Below are positions 15,470-21,798 of a stretch of DNA of 35,000 nt, in pieces (position 1 is the first letter of the stretch; each line of letters starts with the position of its first letter). This DNA is from Methanoregulaceae archaeon (GTDB lineage Bacteria; Armatimonadota; Fimbriimonadia; Fimbriimonadales; Fimbriimonadaceae). The translations under genes were made by a program, and so were the position numbers. The notes under the pieces are model-generated. The model did no database searches. It was not told the DNA's origin and worked only from the letters and a program-made list of their open reading frames with translations. The stretch is taken from NCBI GenBank assembly GCA_020850325.1, contig JADZEW010000011.1, positions 1 to 35,000 on the forward strand, read 5' to 3'.

Positions 15470-17644
15470 GTGTGGGTACTTGGATTGACGGCGTGGCTCG
15501 CCCTTGGAGTTGGCGAAATGGATGAGATGGCGGGTTTGACGACGCGCTGGACGAAGGCGGCGGAGAGCGCGGCGGTTCCGTGGCCCGAGTATCCGCGCCC
15601 GCAACTGCGACGTGAAAACTGGACCAACTTAAATGGAAGCTGGGACTTCGCGATCGGCGGCACCCAGCGCCCCGAGAAGTTCGACCGCAAGATCCGCGTA
15701 CCCTATCCGGTCGAGTCCCACCTGTCAGGAGTCAACGAGATGGTGCCCGAGGGGGCGACCGTTTGGTACCGCCGAGAACTGCCTCCGACGACGGCGACGG
15801 GTCGGACCTTCCTCCGCTTTGAAGCCGTGGACTGGCACGCGAAGGTGTATCTCGATGGCCAGCTGCTGGGCGAGCACAAAGGTGGCTCGGATCCGTTCGC
15901 TTTCGATGTTACGGGTGTCGTCAGTAACGGCAAACCTCATGAACTCGTGGTCGCGGTTACCGACCCAACCGACGCGGGTCCCCAACCGCGGGGCAAGCAG
16001 GTGCGCAAGCCGGGCGGCATCTTCTACCGCCCCACGACGGGTATCTGGCAGACCGTTTGGATGGAAACCGTGCCCGAGCGGTTCGTGCACTCGCTATACA
16101 CCGAGACTAAGATGGACGGCAGGGTAACCGTTCACTTGGGAACCTCGTCTTCGGGGCCGGTGACGCTGTCCGTCTTCGATGGCGCAGAACGAGTGGCCCA
16201 GATTACGGGCGATACCGCGAAGCCGATCGAGCTTCGCGTGCCGAGTCCAAAGCTGTGGTCGCCCTCGTCGCCTTTCCGCTATCGGCTCGAAGTCACTTGT
16301 GGCAGCGACAAGGTGGAACACAAGTTCGGCATCCGGGAGTTTGGGCTCAGCAAAGAGGCGCAGCCACGCTTCACCCTGAACGGCAAGCCCATCTTCCTGT
16401 TTGGGCCGCTGGATCAAGGCTACTGGCCCGACGGACTGCTGACCCCGCCCACCGAGGCGGCGATGCGGTACGACCTGGAAGTCACCCAGCGTCTCGGCTT
16501 CAACACCGTGCGGAAGCACGTCAAGGTCGAGTCCGCGCGATGGTACGAAGCATGCGACGAGATGGGCCTCATCGTGCTTCAGGACATGCCGAGCGGCGAC
16601 CGCTCGATTGGCCCCTCCGACCCCGATCTGCAGCGCACTCCTGAGTCCGCGGCGATCTACGAGCAGGAGCTGCGGGCGATGATCGCCGGGCGGAGGATGT
16701 TCACCTCGGTCGCGATGTGGGTGGTCTTCAACGAGGGCTGGGGTCAGTTCGACACCGCCCGGATCACCGACTTGACGAAGAAGCTCGACCCCAACCGCTG
16801 GGTGAACAGCGCCAGCGGCTGGACGGATCGCGAGGTTGGCGACACGTGGGACATCCACGTGTATCCGGGACCAGCGAGTCCGAAGCCCGATCCCAAGCGA
16901 GCGCTGCTCCTGGGCGAATATGGCGGGCTTGGTCTGCGCGTCGAGGGCCATCTGTGGCAAGCCGATGGAGGCTGGGGTTATCGTTCCTATCCGTCGCGCG
17001 AAGCACTGGGTGAGGCGTTGCGGGACTCGTTCTTCGCGCTGAACATGCTCCGCGGGGATGGGCTCTCGGGGGCGATCTACACCCAGACGACCGACGTGGA
17101 AACCGAGATCAATGGTCTCCTCACCTACGACCGCGAAGTGCTGAAAGTGGACGAGAAGACTTTCCGGGGCTGGGCGGACAGCTTGCATGGCCCGATCCCC
17201 AAGGTCAGCACCCTGATCGAAACCAGCGAGCGGACGGGGCACCTGTGGCGCTACACGAAGTCCGATCCCGGCGAGGGCTGGATGGCTACCGCGTTCGATG
17301 ACTCAAAGTGGGCCGAGGGCGAGGCGGGATTTGGTTCGACCGGTACTCCCGGTGCGGTTGTCCGCACCCCGTGGACCGAAAACGGCTCGATCTGGATTCG
17401 CCGAAAGGTCGAACTTGCGGCGACCCCGCGGAGTGAACTCGCGCTCCGCATCCATCACGACGAGGACGCCGAGGTGTATCTGAACGGAGAACTGGCGGCC
17501 AAGCTCCCGGGGTGGTCCGATGGTTACAGGCTAGTTAGGATTCCGACAAAGCTCGCGAAAGGACCGCTGACGATTGCCGTGAAGTGCACGCAGACCAGCG
17601 GCGGCCAGAACATCGATGTCGGAATTGTCGAGCTTGGGCAATAG
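15470..17644 (+). CDS. Glycoside hydrolase family 2 protein (beta-galactosidase/glucuronidase-like)
   Basis: A 724-residue enzyme, probably exported (short N-terminal signal MWVLGLTAWLALGVG), that should cleave beta-linked sugars from oligosaccharides. GH2 domains run in order: a sugar-binding jelly roll (about 40-200, with ENWTNLNGSWDFAIGG and GIFYRPTTGIWQTVWME), an Ig-like domain (about 205-290), and the TIM barrel (about 295-580). The barrel holds the acid/base in VVFNEGWGQF (Glu422) and the nucleophile in LLGEYGG (Glu483). After about residue 590 a second jelly-roll-like domain follows (GHLWRYTKSDPGEGW, EVYLNGELAAKLPGW). The GTG start fits the signal peptide and the -10 box. Specificity cannot be fixed by eye. 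It suits polysaccharide use together with the sugar importers downstream. Confidence 0.9.
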   Translation: MWVLGLTAWLALGVGEMDEMAGLTTRWTKAAESAAVPWPEYPRPQLRRENWTNLNGSWDFAIGGTQRPEKFDRKIRVPYPVESHLSGVNEMVPEGATVWYRRELPPTTATGRTFLRFEAVDWHAKVYLDGQLLGEHKGGSDPFAFDVTGVVSNGKPHELVVAVTDPTDAGPQPRGKQVRKPGGIFYRPTTGIWQTVWMETVPERFVHSLYTETKMDGRVTVHLGTSSSGPVTLSVFDGAERVAQITGDTAKPIELRVPSPKLWSPSSPFRYRLEVTCGSDKVEHKFGIREFGLSKEAQPRFTLNGKPIFLFGPLDQGYWPDGLLTPPTEAAMRYDLEVTQRLGFNTVRKHVKVESARWYEACDEMGLIVLQDMPSGDRSIGPSDPDLQRTPESAAIYEQELRAMIAGRRMFTSVAMWVVFNEGWGQFDTARITDLTKKLDPNRWVNSASGWTDREVGDTWDIHVYPGPASPKPDPKRALLLGEYGGLGLRVEGHLWQADGGWGYRSYPSREALGEALRDSFFALNMLRGDGLSGAIYTQTTDVETEINGLLTYDREVLKVDEKTFRGWADSLHGPIPKVSTLIETSERTGHLWRYTKSDPGEGWMATAFDDSKWAEGEAGFGSTGTPGAVVRTPWTENGSIWIRRKVELAATPRSELALRIHHDEDAEVYLNGELAAKLPGWSDGYRLVRIPTKLAKGPLTIAVKCTQTSGGQNIDVGIVELGQ

Positions 17645-17656
17645 GGCAAGTCGTCC

Positions 17657-17662
17657 TATACT
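17657..17662 (+). promoter_or_regulatory. Candidate leaderless promoter of the mntA/hepT pair
   Basis: TATACT is followed by 6 nt (ACGAAC) and ATG 17669. A weak -35 (TTGGGC, 17634-17639) stands 17 bp upstream, inside the end of the GH2 gene. This is the best two-part promoter among the leaderless candidates. Confidence 0.5.
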
Positions 17663-17668
17663 ACGAAC

Positions 17669-17992
17669 ATGCACCCTCAGGTAAGCAAACTCCTATCAGA
17701 TCACGCGGCGAACATCGCCCAGCTGTGCCGGGACTATGGAGTACTTCGCCTGGCCCTGTTTGGATCCGCCCTCACGACCGCGTGGGACCCGGCTTCGAGT
17801 GACTTGGACTTCGTCGCCGAGTTTGGCCCGCCCCCTCCAGGTGTTGACTTGTTTGCCCAGTTCTTCGTGTTTCAGACGAAGCTCCAAGAAACGCTTGGTC
17901 GTCCCATTGACTTGGTTGAAAAGGCGGCAGTCCGCAAGCCTCGATTTCTCGAGCTGCTTCAATCACAGTCCGAGGATGTGTATGCGGCCTGA
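17669..17992 (+). CDS. mntA: MntA-like nucleotidyltransferase antitoxin
   Basis: A 107-residue minimal nucleotidyltransferase. The catalytic motif is intact: LALFGSALTTAW (Gly32-Ser33) followed by SSDLDFVAEF (Asp45, Asp47). In studied HepT/MntA modules the antitoxin adds AMP to a tyrosine of the HepT toxin and so blocks its activity. The C-terminal GRPIDLVEKAAVRKP is typical of the family. A GAGG stretch near its 3' end (17972-17975) is well placed as the ribosome-binding site of an overlapping hepT start at 17982, which supports translational coupling. Cytoplasmic. Confidence 0.88.
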   Translation: MHPQVSKLLSDHAANIAQLCRDYGVLRLALFGSALTTAWDPASSDLDFVAEFGPPPPGVDLFAQFFVFQTKLQETLGRPIDLVEKAAVRKPRFLELLQSQSEDVYAA

Positions 17993-18016
17993 GACAGCCA
18001 CCTTCTGGGGGACATC
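17982..18016 (+). other. Displaced hepT start segment with a G5 tract
   Basis: ATG 17982 overlaps the end of mntA by 11 nt and has GAGG 6 nt upstream, the usual arrangement for hepT. It encodes MRPETATFW, which matches the common HepT beginning. The frame is then lost at the run GGGGG (18007-18011). Reading one base back at this run, or having one extra G, would give WGDIVAVCDEIMEIGG and join the main HepT frame. Removing two G would give WDIVAVCDEI, closest to the family. Homopolymer error, mutation or slippage are all possible. Confidence 0.6.
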
Positions 18017-18319
18017 GTGGCGGTTTGCGACGAGATCATGGAGATCGGTGGGGCAGACGGGGCGGCCTACTTGGAATCGCGTCGCGATGCCTTGGCGATT
18101 GAACGTTTACTTGAGATTGTTGGAGAGGCGTTTGTGAGATTGCGGGACTCTGACGATCTGGTGTTCTCTAGAATCACCGACGGCCCCGCGATCATTGCCA
18201 TGCGTAACGTTATTGCCCATGGCTATGATGTGGTGGATCCACGCCGCGTTGTCCAAGTCATCGCTGACCGGGTGCCGCAACTTCGAGCCGAGATCGGCCA
18301 ACTAGAACTTGGCAGCTAG
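18017..18319 (+). CDS. hepT: HepT-like toxin (DUF86 family), 5' end out of frame
   Basis: The open frame from GTG 18017 gives 100 residues covering most of a HepT/HEPN toxin. The RNase motif R-x4-H-x-Y is intact (MRNVIAHGYD: Arg63, His68, Tyr70), with the tyrosine being the expected AMP target of MntA. ALAIERLLEIVGEAFVRL is the usual helix before it. The true start is probably ATG 17982, since GTG 18017 lacks a ribosome-binding site and drops about a dozen residues of the first helix; rejoined, the protein would be 112 aa, the family length. It is unclear whether a functional toxin is made. Its TAG shares CTAG with the stop of the opposing M56 gene. Confidence 0.75.
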   Translation: MAVCDEIMEIGGADGAAYLESRRDALAIERLLEIVGEAFVRLRDSDDLVFSRITDGPAIIAMRNVIAHGYDVVDPRRVVQVIADRVPQLRAEIGQLELGS

Positions 18320-19965
18320 TCACCCTTAGGTGCCGAAGATCCCATCGGCGGCACTGGCGGATAGAAAGCTGCCGCCTTCTCGACCGCCTTCATGGCCTCC
18401 TCCATTGCTCGCTTGGACTTCTCCGTCATCTTCTTTGCGTCGGCGTCGGAGTAGACCCAGGTCATCTCTTTGCGAAGCTGCTCCATATGCTTCTTGAACT
18501 CCTCGCGCTCGGAAACCGACGCCCAGGTAGCGATTTTCTCCAGATGAGCTGCTGGCAGTTGCTTGAGTTCTTTCAAGTCCTTCACGTCGGCCAGTTCGGC
18601 AAAGCTGTAGGCGAAGGTCTCGGTGCGGACCCTCGTCTTCGGCGCAGAGGGCGCGATCGCGTTATCATCGATCTCAACAAAGACGACTCGTGCCTCTCGA
18701 TCCTTCGATCGAGGCGCCAGTGCTACGGTGTCTTCCACCGTCACCCGGATCGTGGCCTCATGGGAGCGCAAGTCGGTGACGGGAGCCGAAGGTTCCACGG
18801 CCTCGGCGGGCTCCGGCAGACTCGGCCTCGGCTTGGCCTGCTTTAAAACCACCACCTTCTTGGCCTCCCACTTGGGGGCCACGGCAGTCTTGGCGGGCTT
18901 GATCGTCGGGAGCGGGTCCAGGCCCGCATCCGTGGTCACGACGATATCCTCAAGTTCGAGAGGGACGTCTTCGGCGGGCATGTTGAAGACGATCGGCGTC
19001 GGCTTACCCTTCACCACGAGAACATCCGCTTGAGGCAGCTGCGGGCGAAGGCCGCCCACGGCGACGACCGCGCCCATAGCGGCGGCCATCATGCCCAGCG
19101 CACCAATGGGCGTGAATCCTGCTCGACGGCTTTCGAGGGCGCTGGAAACGCGCCGACTGAGCTGACCTTCGCGCATGAGCGCCGTGCCGGCGATCGGCGT
19201 CCGCCCGTGGCTCTTCGTGCGCGCGATTTCGACCAGCGCGGCGGCATAGTCGGTGGCCTCGAGACCGGCGGCGATCACTCGCTCGTCGGCGGCAAGTTCA
19301 GCTTCGTCCTTTATCGCATGCGCCAACCACCACACCAGCGGGTGGCACCAAAGCAGCGCTCGAACTGACGTCGCCAGCCACTGCCAACCGCAATCGAAGC
19401 GGCGGATGTGGGCGGCCTCATGCATCAGCGCGGCTTCGCGGTGGGCTTCGGGCCAGGTATCAAAGTCGCTCGGAACAACGACGCACGCCCGGCGAATGCC
19501 AAAGGTCATCGGTGAGCCGATCGGGGCCATCCGGAAGTCAACGGGACGGGACACATCGAGCTTGGCCAGCGCCTGATAGAGCTCGTCCGTGAGGTCGTCA
19601 CCCGCTTGCCGTGCGCGCGACCACAGGCGCATGAGCGCAACGCCCCCCATGGTCATCCGGAGGGCGAGCAAGGCCGCGACTGCGGCCCACACCCAGCTCC
19701 AGTTCGCGGCGGGTGCCGCCGCCACAACCGGGGCACCTTCGGCGGCCATCATCATGATCGGTGCTGGCTTTTCAGCCCAGGGAATGTCGAAACGAAACTC
19801 GGGTCCGGCCCAAATCCACACCGGGAGGGCGAGCAAGCAGAGGACCGCGGTTCGCAACCAAGCCGAGCGCATCTGCGCGGACTGCGGCTTCAATACCCAC
19901 CAGCCCATAAGGGCGACGCCGAGCAAGAGGGTGGCACGAATGCCGAGATCGAACAACTCGTTCAT
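18316..19965 (-). CDS. M56 family membrane metallopeptidase (BlaR1/MecR1-like, no penicillin-sensor domain)
   Basis: A 549-residue inner-membrane zinc protease. Membrane helices lie at about 5-25, 35-53 and 88-112, with a fourth at about 285-305. The cytoplasmic catalytic site is HEAAH (His182-Glu183, His186), with the further ligand in KDEAELAADERV (about 221-223). In BlaR1/MecR1 such domains cut the BlaI/MecI repressor after signal binding. Here no beta-lactam-binding domain follows. Instead there is a 240-residue charged tail (about 310-549) rich in Lys, Glu and Pro. The gene overlaps the stop of the BlaI-like gene by 4 bp (ATGA), so the pair is one unit. The signal sensed is unknown. Confidence 0.87.
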   Translation of the reverse strand: MNELFDLGIRATLLLGVALMGWWVLKPQSAQMRSAWLRTAVLCLLALPVWIWAGPEFRFDIPWAEKPAPIMMMAAEGAPVVAAAPAANWSWVWAAVAALLALRMTMGGVALMRLWSRARQAGDDLTDELYQALAKLDVSRPVDFRMAPIGSPMTFGIRRACVVVPSDFDTWPEAHREAALMHEAAHIRRFDCGWQWLATSVRALLWCHPLVWWLAHAIKDEAELAADERVIAAGLEATDYAAALVEIARTKSHGRTPIAGTALMREGQLSRRVSSALESRRAGFTPIGALGMMAAAMGAVVAVGGLRPQLPQADVLVVKGKPTPIVFNMPAEDVPLELEDIVVTTDAGLDPLPTIKPAKTAVAPKWEAKKVVVLKQAKPRPSLPEPAEAVEPSAPVTDLRSHEATIRVTVEDTVALAPRSKDREARVVFVEIDDNAIAPSAPKTRVRTETFAYSFAELADVKDLKELKQLPAAHLEKIATWASVSEREEFKKHMEQLRKEMTWVYSDADAKKMTEKSKRAMEEAMKAVEKAAAFYPPVPPMGSSAPKGD

Positions 19966-20342
19966 GAAGTTCCCTTCTTCTTGGCCCTGGCGGCCTCGAT
20001 CATCCGCGACAGTCGGTCAAGCTCCGACTCGTCGATGTTCTGATCCTTTTCACTCAGCAACGCGGACACCATCTCGCTGACGTTGCCCGCAAAAAACGTA
20101 TCCACCACGCCATGGAGAGCCGATTTGGCCGCTTCGTCGCGCGGTGTAGACGGGGTGAAGAAGTAGCGCACGCCTTCCGCTCGCACCGAGACCCGTCCCT
20201 TCTCGGTAAGCACCCGCAACATTCCCCGAACGGCGGAGTACGATGACCCGTCGTTCAACTCTTCTTGAACCTCGGCTGCGGTGGCTTCGCCCCGGCGGTA
20301 GAGGATCTCGAGGAGCTGGCGTTCGCGGCGGCTGACATTCAT
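19962..20342 (-). CDS. BlaI/MecI/CopY family transcriptional repressor
   Basis: A 126-residue winged-helix regulator. The N-terminal DNA-binding domain (about 5-70: RRERQLLEILYRRGEATAAEVQEEL, then YSAVRGMLRVLTEKGRV) is characteristic of the family. The C-terminal helices (about 85-120, FFAGNVSEMVSALLS) form the dimer interface and hold the site cut by BlaR-type proteases. It is transcribed just ahead of, and overlaps by 4 bp, the M56 peptidase gene, the classical repressor/sensor arrangement. It probably represses its own operon through the inverted repeat just upstream. Confidence 0.9.
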   Translation of the reverse strand: MNVSRRERQLLEILYRRGEATAAEVQEELNDGSSYSAVRGMLRVLTEKGRVSVRAEGVRYFFTPSTPRDEAAKSALHGVVDTFFAGNVSEMVSALLSEKDQNIDESELDRLSRMIEAARAKKKGTS

Positions 20343-20349
20343 GGTTGTA

Positions 20350-20412
20350 CTTACGATCCATCCTTGCGGGGCATGTTCCCGTTGTGCAAAGTTTTTCGCA
20401 TTTTATCGTAAG
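20350..20412. promoter_or_regulatory. Widely spaced 8-bp inverted repeat upstream of the BlaI gene
   Basis: CTTACGAT (20350-20357) and ATCGTAAG (20405-20412) are perfect reverse complements 47 bp apart. Both lie directly upstream of the repressor start at 20342. On the minus strand TAAAAT next to the distal arm could be a -10 box. The arms differ from the TACA-x-TGTA core known for BlaI. The rest of the gap to the polymerase gene (20413-20514) holds an imperfect palindrome TAACGTAT/ATGCGTTA (20463-20489) and no gene that I can support. Confidence 0.4.
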
Positions 20413-20514
20413 CCGACGGGCTTTCCGAGGCTTTGGTCCCACCATCGGCTGGCGCAACCCTGTAACGTATGGGCATTTGTTATGCGTTAAGTTCGCACGA
20501 CGACAATGCTGTGG

Positions 20515-21783
20515 CTAGTCGTCGACTTCGTTGTCGCCCTTGCCTTCGCTGAACAGCCACGTCTTGTTGAACGCGATCTTCTCGCTCGCCGTATCCCGTG
20601 CCCCTTCCATGCCAGCCAGGAAGATCGAATTCTTCCCGAACTTCCGGTTGACCGTATCGACCGCCCGGTTTAGCAAGTCGCGCTGACCCGAGTCGTCGAA
20701 AAGGCTCGGAGTCACGTTTTTCGCCGGTGACAGATCGGCAAACCCCACTCCGACTTGGCGGGGACGATCGAAGTCGCGGTCCGCCCAGAGTCGTAGGAAC
20801 TCGTCGTTCACGGTTACGGTGTCGTTCGTTGCATCGAGCCGCGTGTGGGCCCTCCAACTGCGGTCGAAGCCTCGCACATGAACCGACATGAACGAGGCGC
20901 ACAACTCGTTCGCTCGCAAACGCGCGGTCGCCTTCTGAATCAAGCGCAGCAGGACTTCGCGGCATCCTTGGTCGGTGCGCAGTTCCGGGGGCAGGACGTG
21001 CGAGTGGCTCAGCGTCTTGGGTGGAGCCTCTTGCTCATCCAACTCGTAGCCGCGCAGCAGGTACCACCAGCGCTCGCCGATAACCGACCCAAATGCGGCC
21101 CGTAGCTCCTGCCGGCTCGTGGCGAACAGGTCGCCCACGTCGAAGATTCCCGCCCCGTTGAGCCGTGCTTTCATCCGCACGTTGATGCCCGCGATCTCGG
21201 TCAATGCCAAGTGCTGGACCCGTCCGGGCAGATCGTCCCGTTGTAGGATGACCAGTCCGTCCGGCTTTTGCATATCGCTCGCCAACTTTGCTAGGAAGGC
21301 GTTTGGGGCGATGCCGACTGAGCACGTCATCACCTCACCGACTTGCTCGCGGATCGTCCGTTTCATGCGGAGGGCCAGTTCGCGAGCTTGCCCAGGATCG
21401 CGCTCTTTTCCAAGGAGCCGAAACCGCATCTCGTCGATGCTCGAAACTTTGTCGACAGGGAGCACCGACTCCGCTGCCTCGATGATGGCATTGTGATAGT
21501 GCACGTAGACCGGCGGCCTCGCGGGAACAACGACCAGGTCCGGGCACATCCGCCGGGCGTCGCCCACGTTGGTCCCGGTGCGGATGCCGTACCGCTTGGC
21601 CTCGTAGCTCGCGGCGATCGCGCACGTTGCATCGGTCTCAACCGGAGCGACGATGATTGGCCGCCCCCGCAAGTTAGGGTTCTCTTGCTGCTCGCACGAG
21701 GCGAAGTAGGCATTCAAATCCAAGAACAACACCCGTAACGGGCGGTTGTCCTCGCGCTCGAATGGTAGAGAATCGTCTACCAT
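20515..21783 (-). CDS. Y-family DNA polymerase (DinB/UmuC-like)
   Basis: A 422-residue translesion polymerase. Palm/fingers motifs are present: LFLDLNAYFASCEQ (Asp22 metal ligand, Tyr26 as likely steric gate), YEAKRYGIRTG, and SSIDEMRFRL, where Asp117-Glu118 are the other two metal ligands. The residues after SIDE (MRFRL) differ from the usual A-Y-L-D. TCSVGIAPNAFLAKLASDMQKPDG and the helix-hairpin-helix LTEIAGINVRMKARLNGAGI are typical. The little-finger domain follows from about 245, and TPSLF near 350 is a possible weak clamp-binding motif. A leaderless-type -10 box precedes the ATG; no LexA-type operator is evident. The gene lies 15 bp after the hydrolase gene. Confidence 0.88.
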   Translation of the reverse strand: MVDDSLPFEREDNRPLRVLFLDLNAYFASCEQQENPNLRGRPIIVAPVETDATCAIAASYEAKRYGIRTGTNVGDARRMCPDLVVVPARPPVYVHYHNAIIEAAESVLPVDKVSSIDEMRFRLLGKERDPGQARELALRMKRTIREQVGEVMTCSVGIAPNAFLAKLASDMQKPDGLVILQRDDLPGRVQHLALTEIAGINVRMKARLNGAGIFDVGDLFATSRQELRAAFGSVIGERWWYLLRGYELDEQEAPPKTLSHSHVLPPELRTDQGCREVLLRLIQKATARLRANELCASFMSVHVRGFDRSWRAHTRLDATNDTVTVNDEFLRLWADRDFDRPRQVGVGFADLSPAKNVTPSLFDDSGQRDLLNRAVDTVNRKFGKNSIFLAGMEGARDTASEKIAFNKTWLFSEGKGDNEVDD

Positions 21784-21790
21784 ATCGAAA

Positions 21791-21796
21791 AGTATA
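21791..21796 (-). promoter_or_regulatory. Candidate leaderless -10 box of the Y-family polymerase gene
   Basis: On the minus strand TATACT is followed by 7 nt (TTTCGAT) and ATG 21783. It falls in the 15-bp gap after the hydrolase gene, so the polymerase could be transcribed separately from its upstream neighbour. Confidence 0.45.
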
Positions 21797-21798
21797 CG

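Noticed and set aside
16094-17242. Antisense open frame of about 380 codons inside the GH2 gene
   Set aside because: The GH2 frame has all catalytic motifs; the reverse frame shows no recognisable protein features and is a codon-bias shadow.
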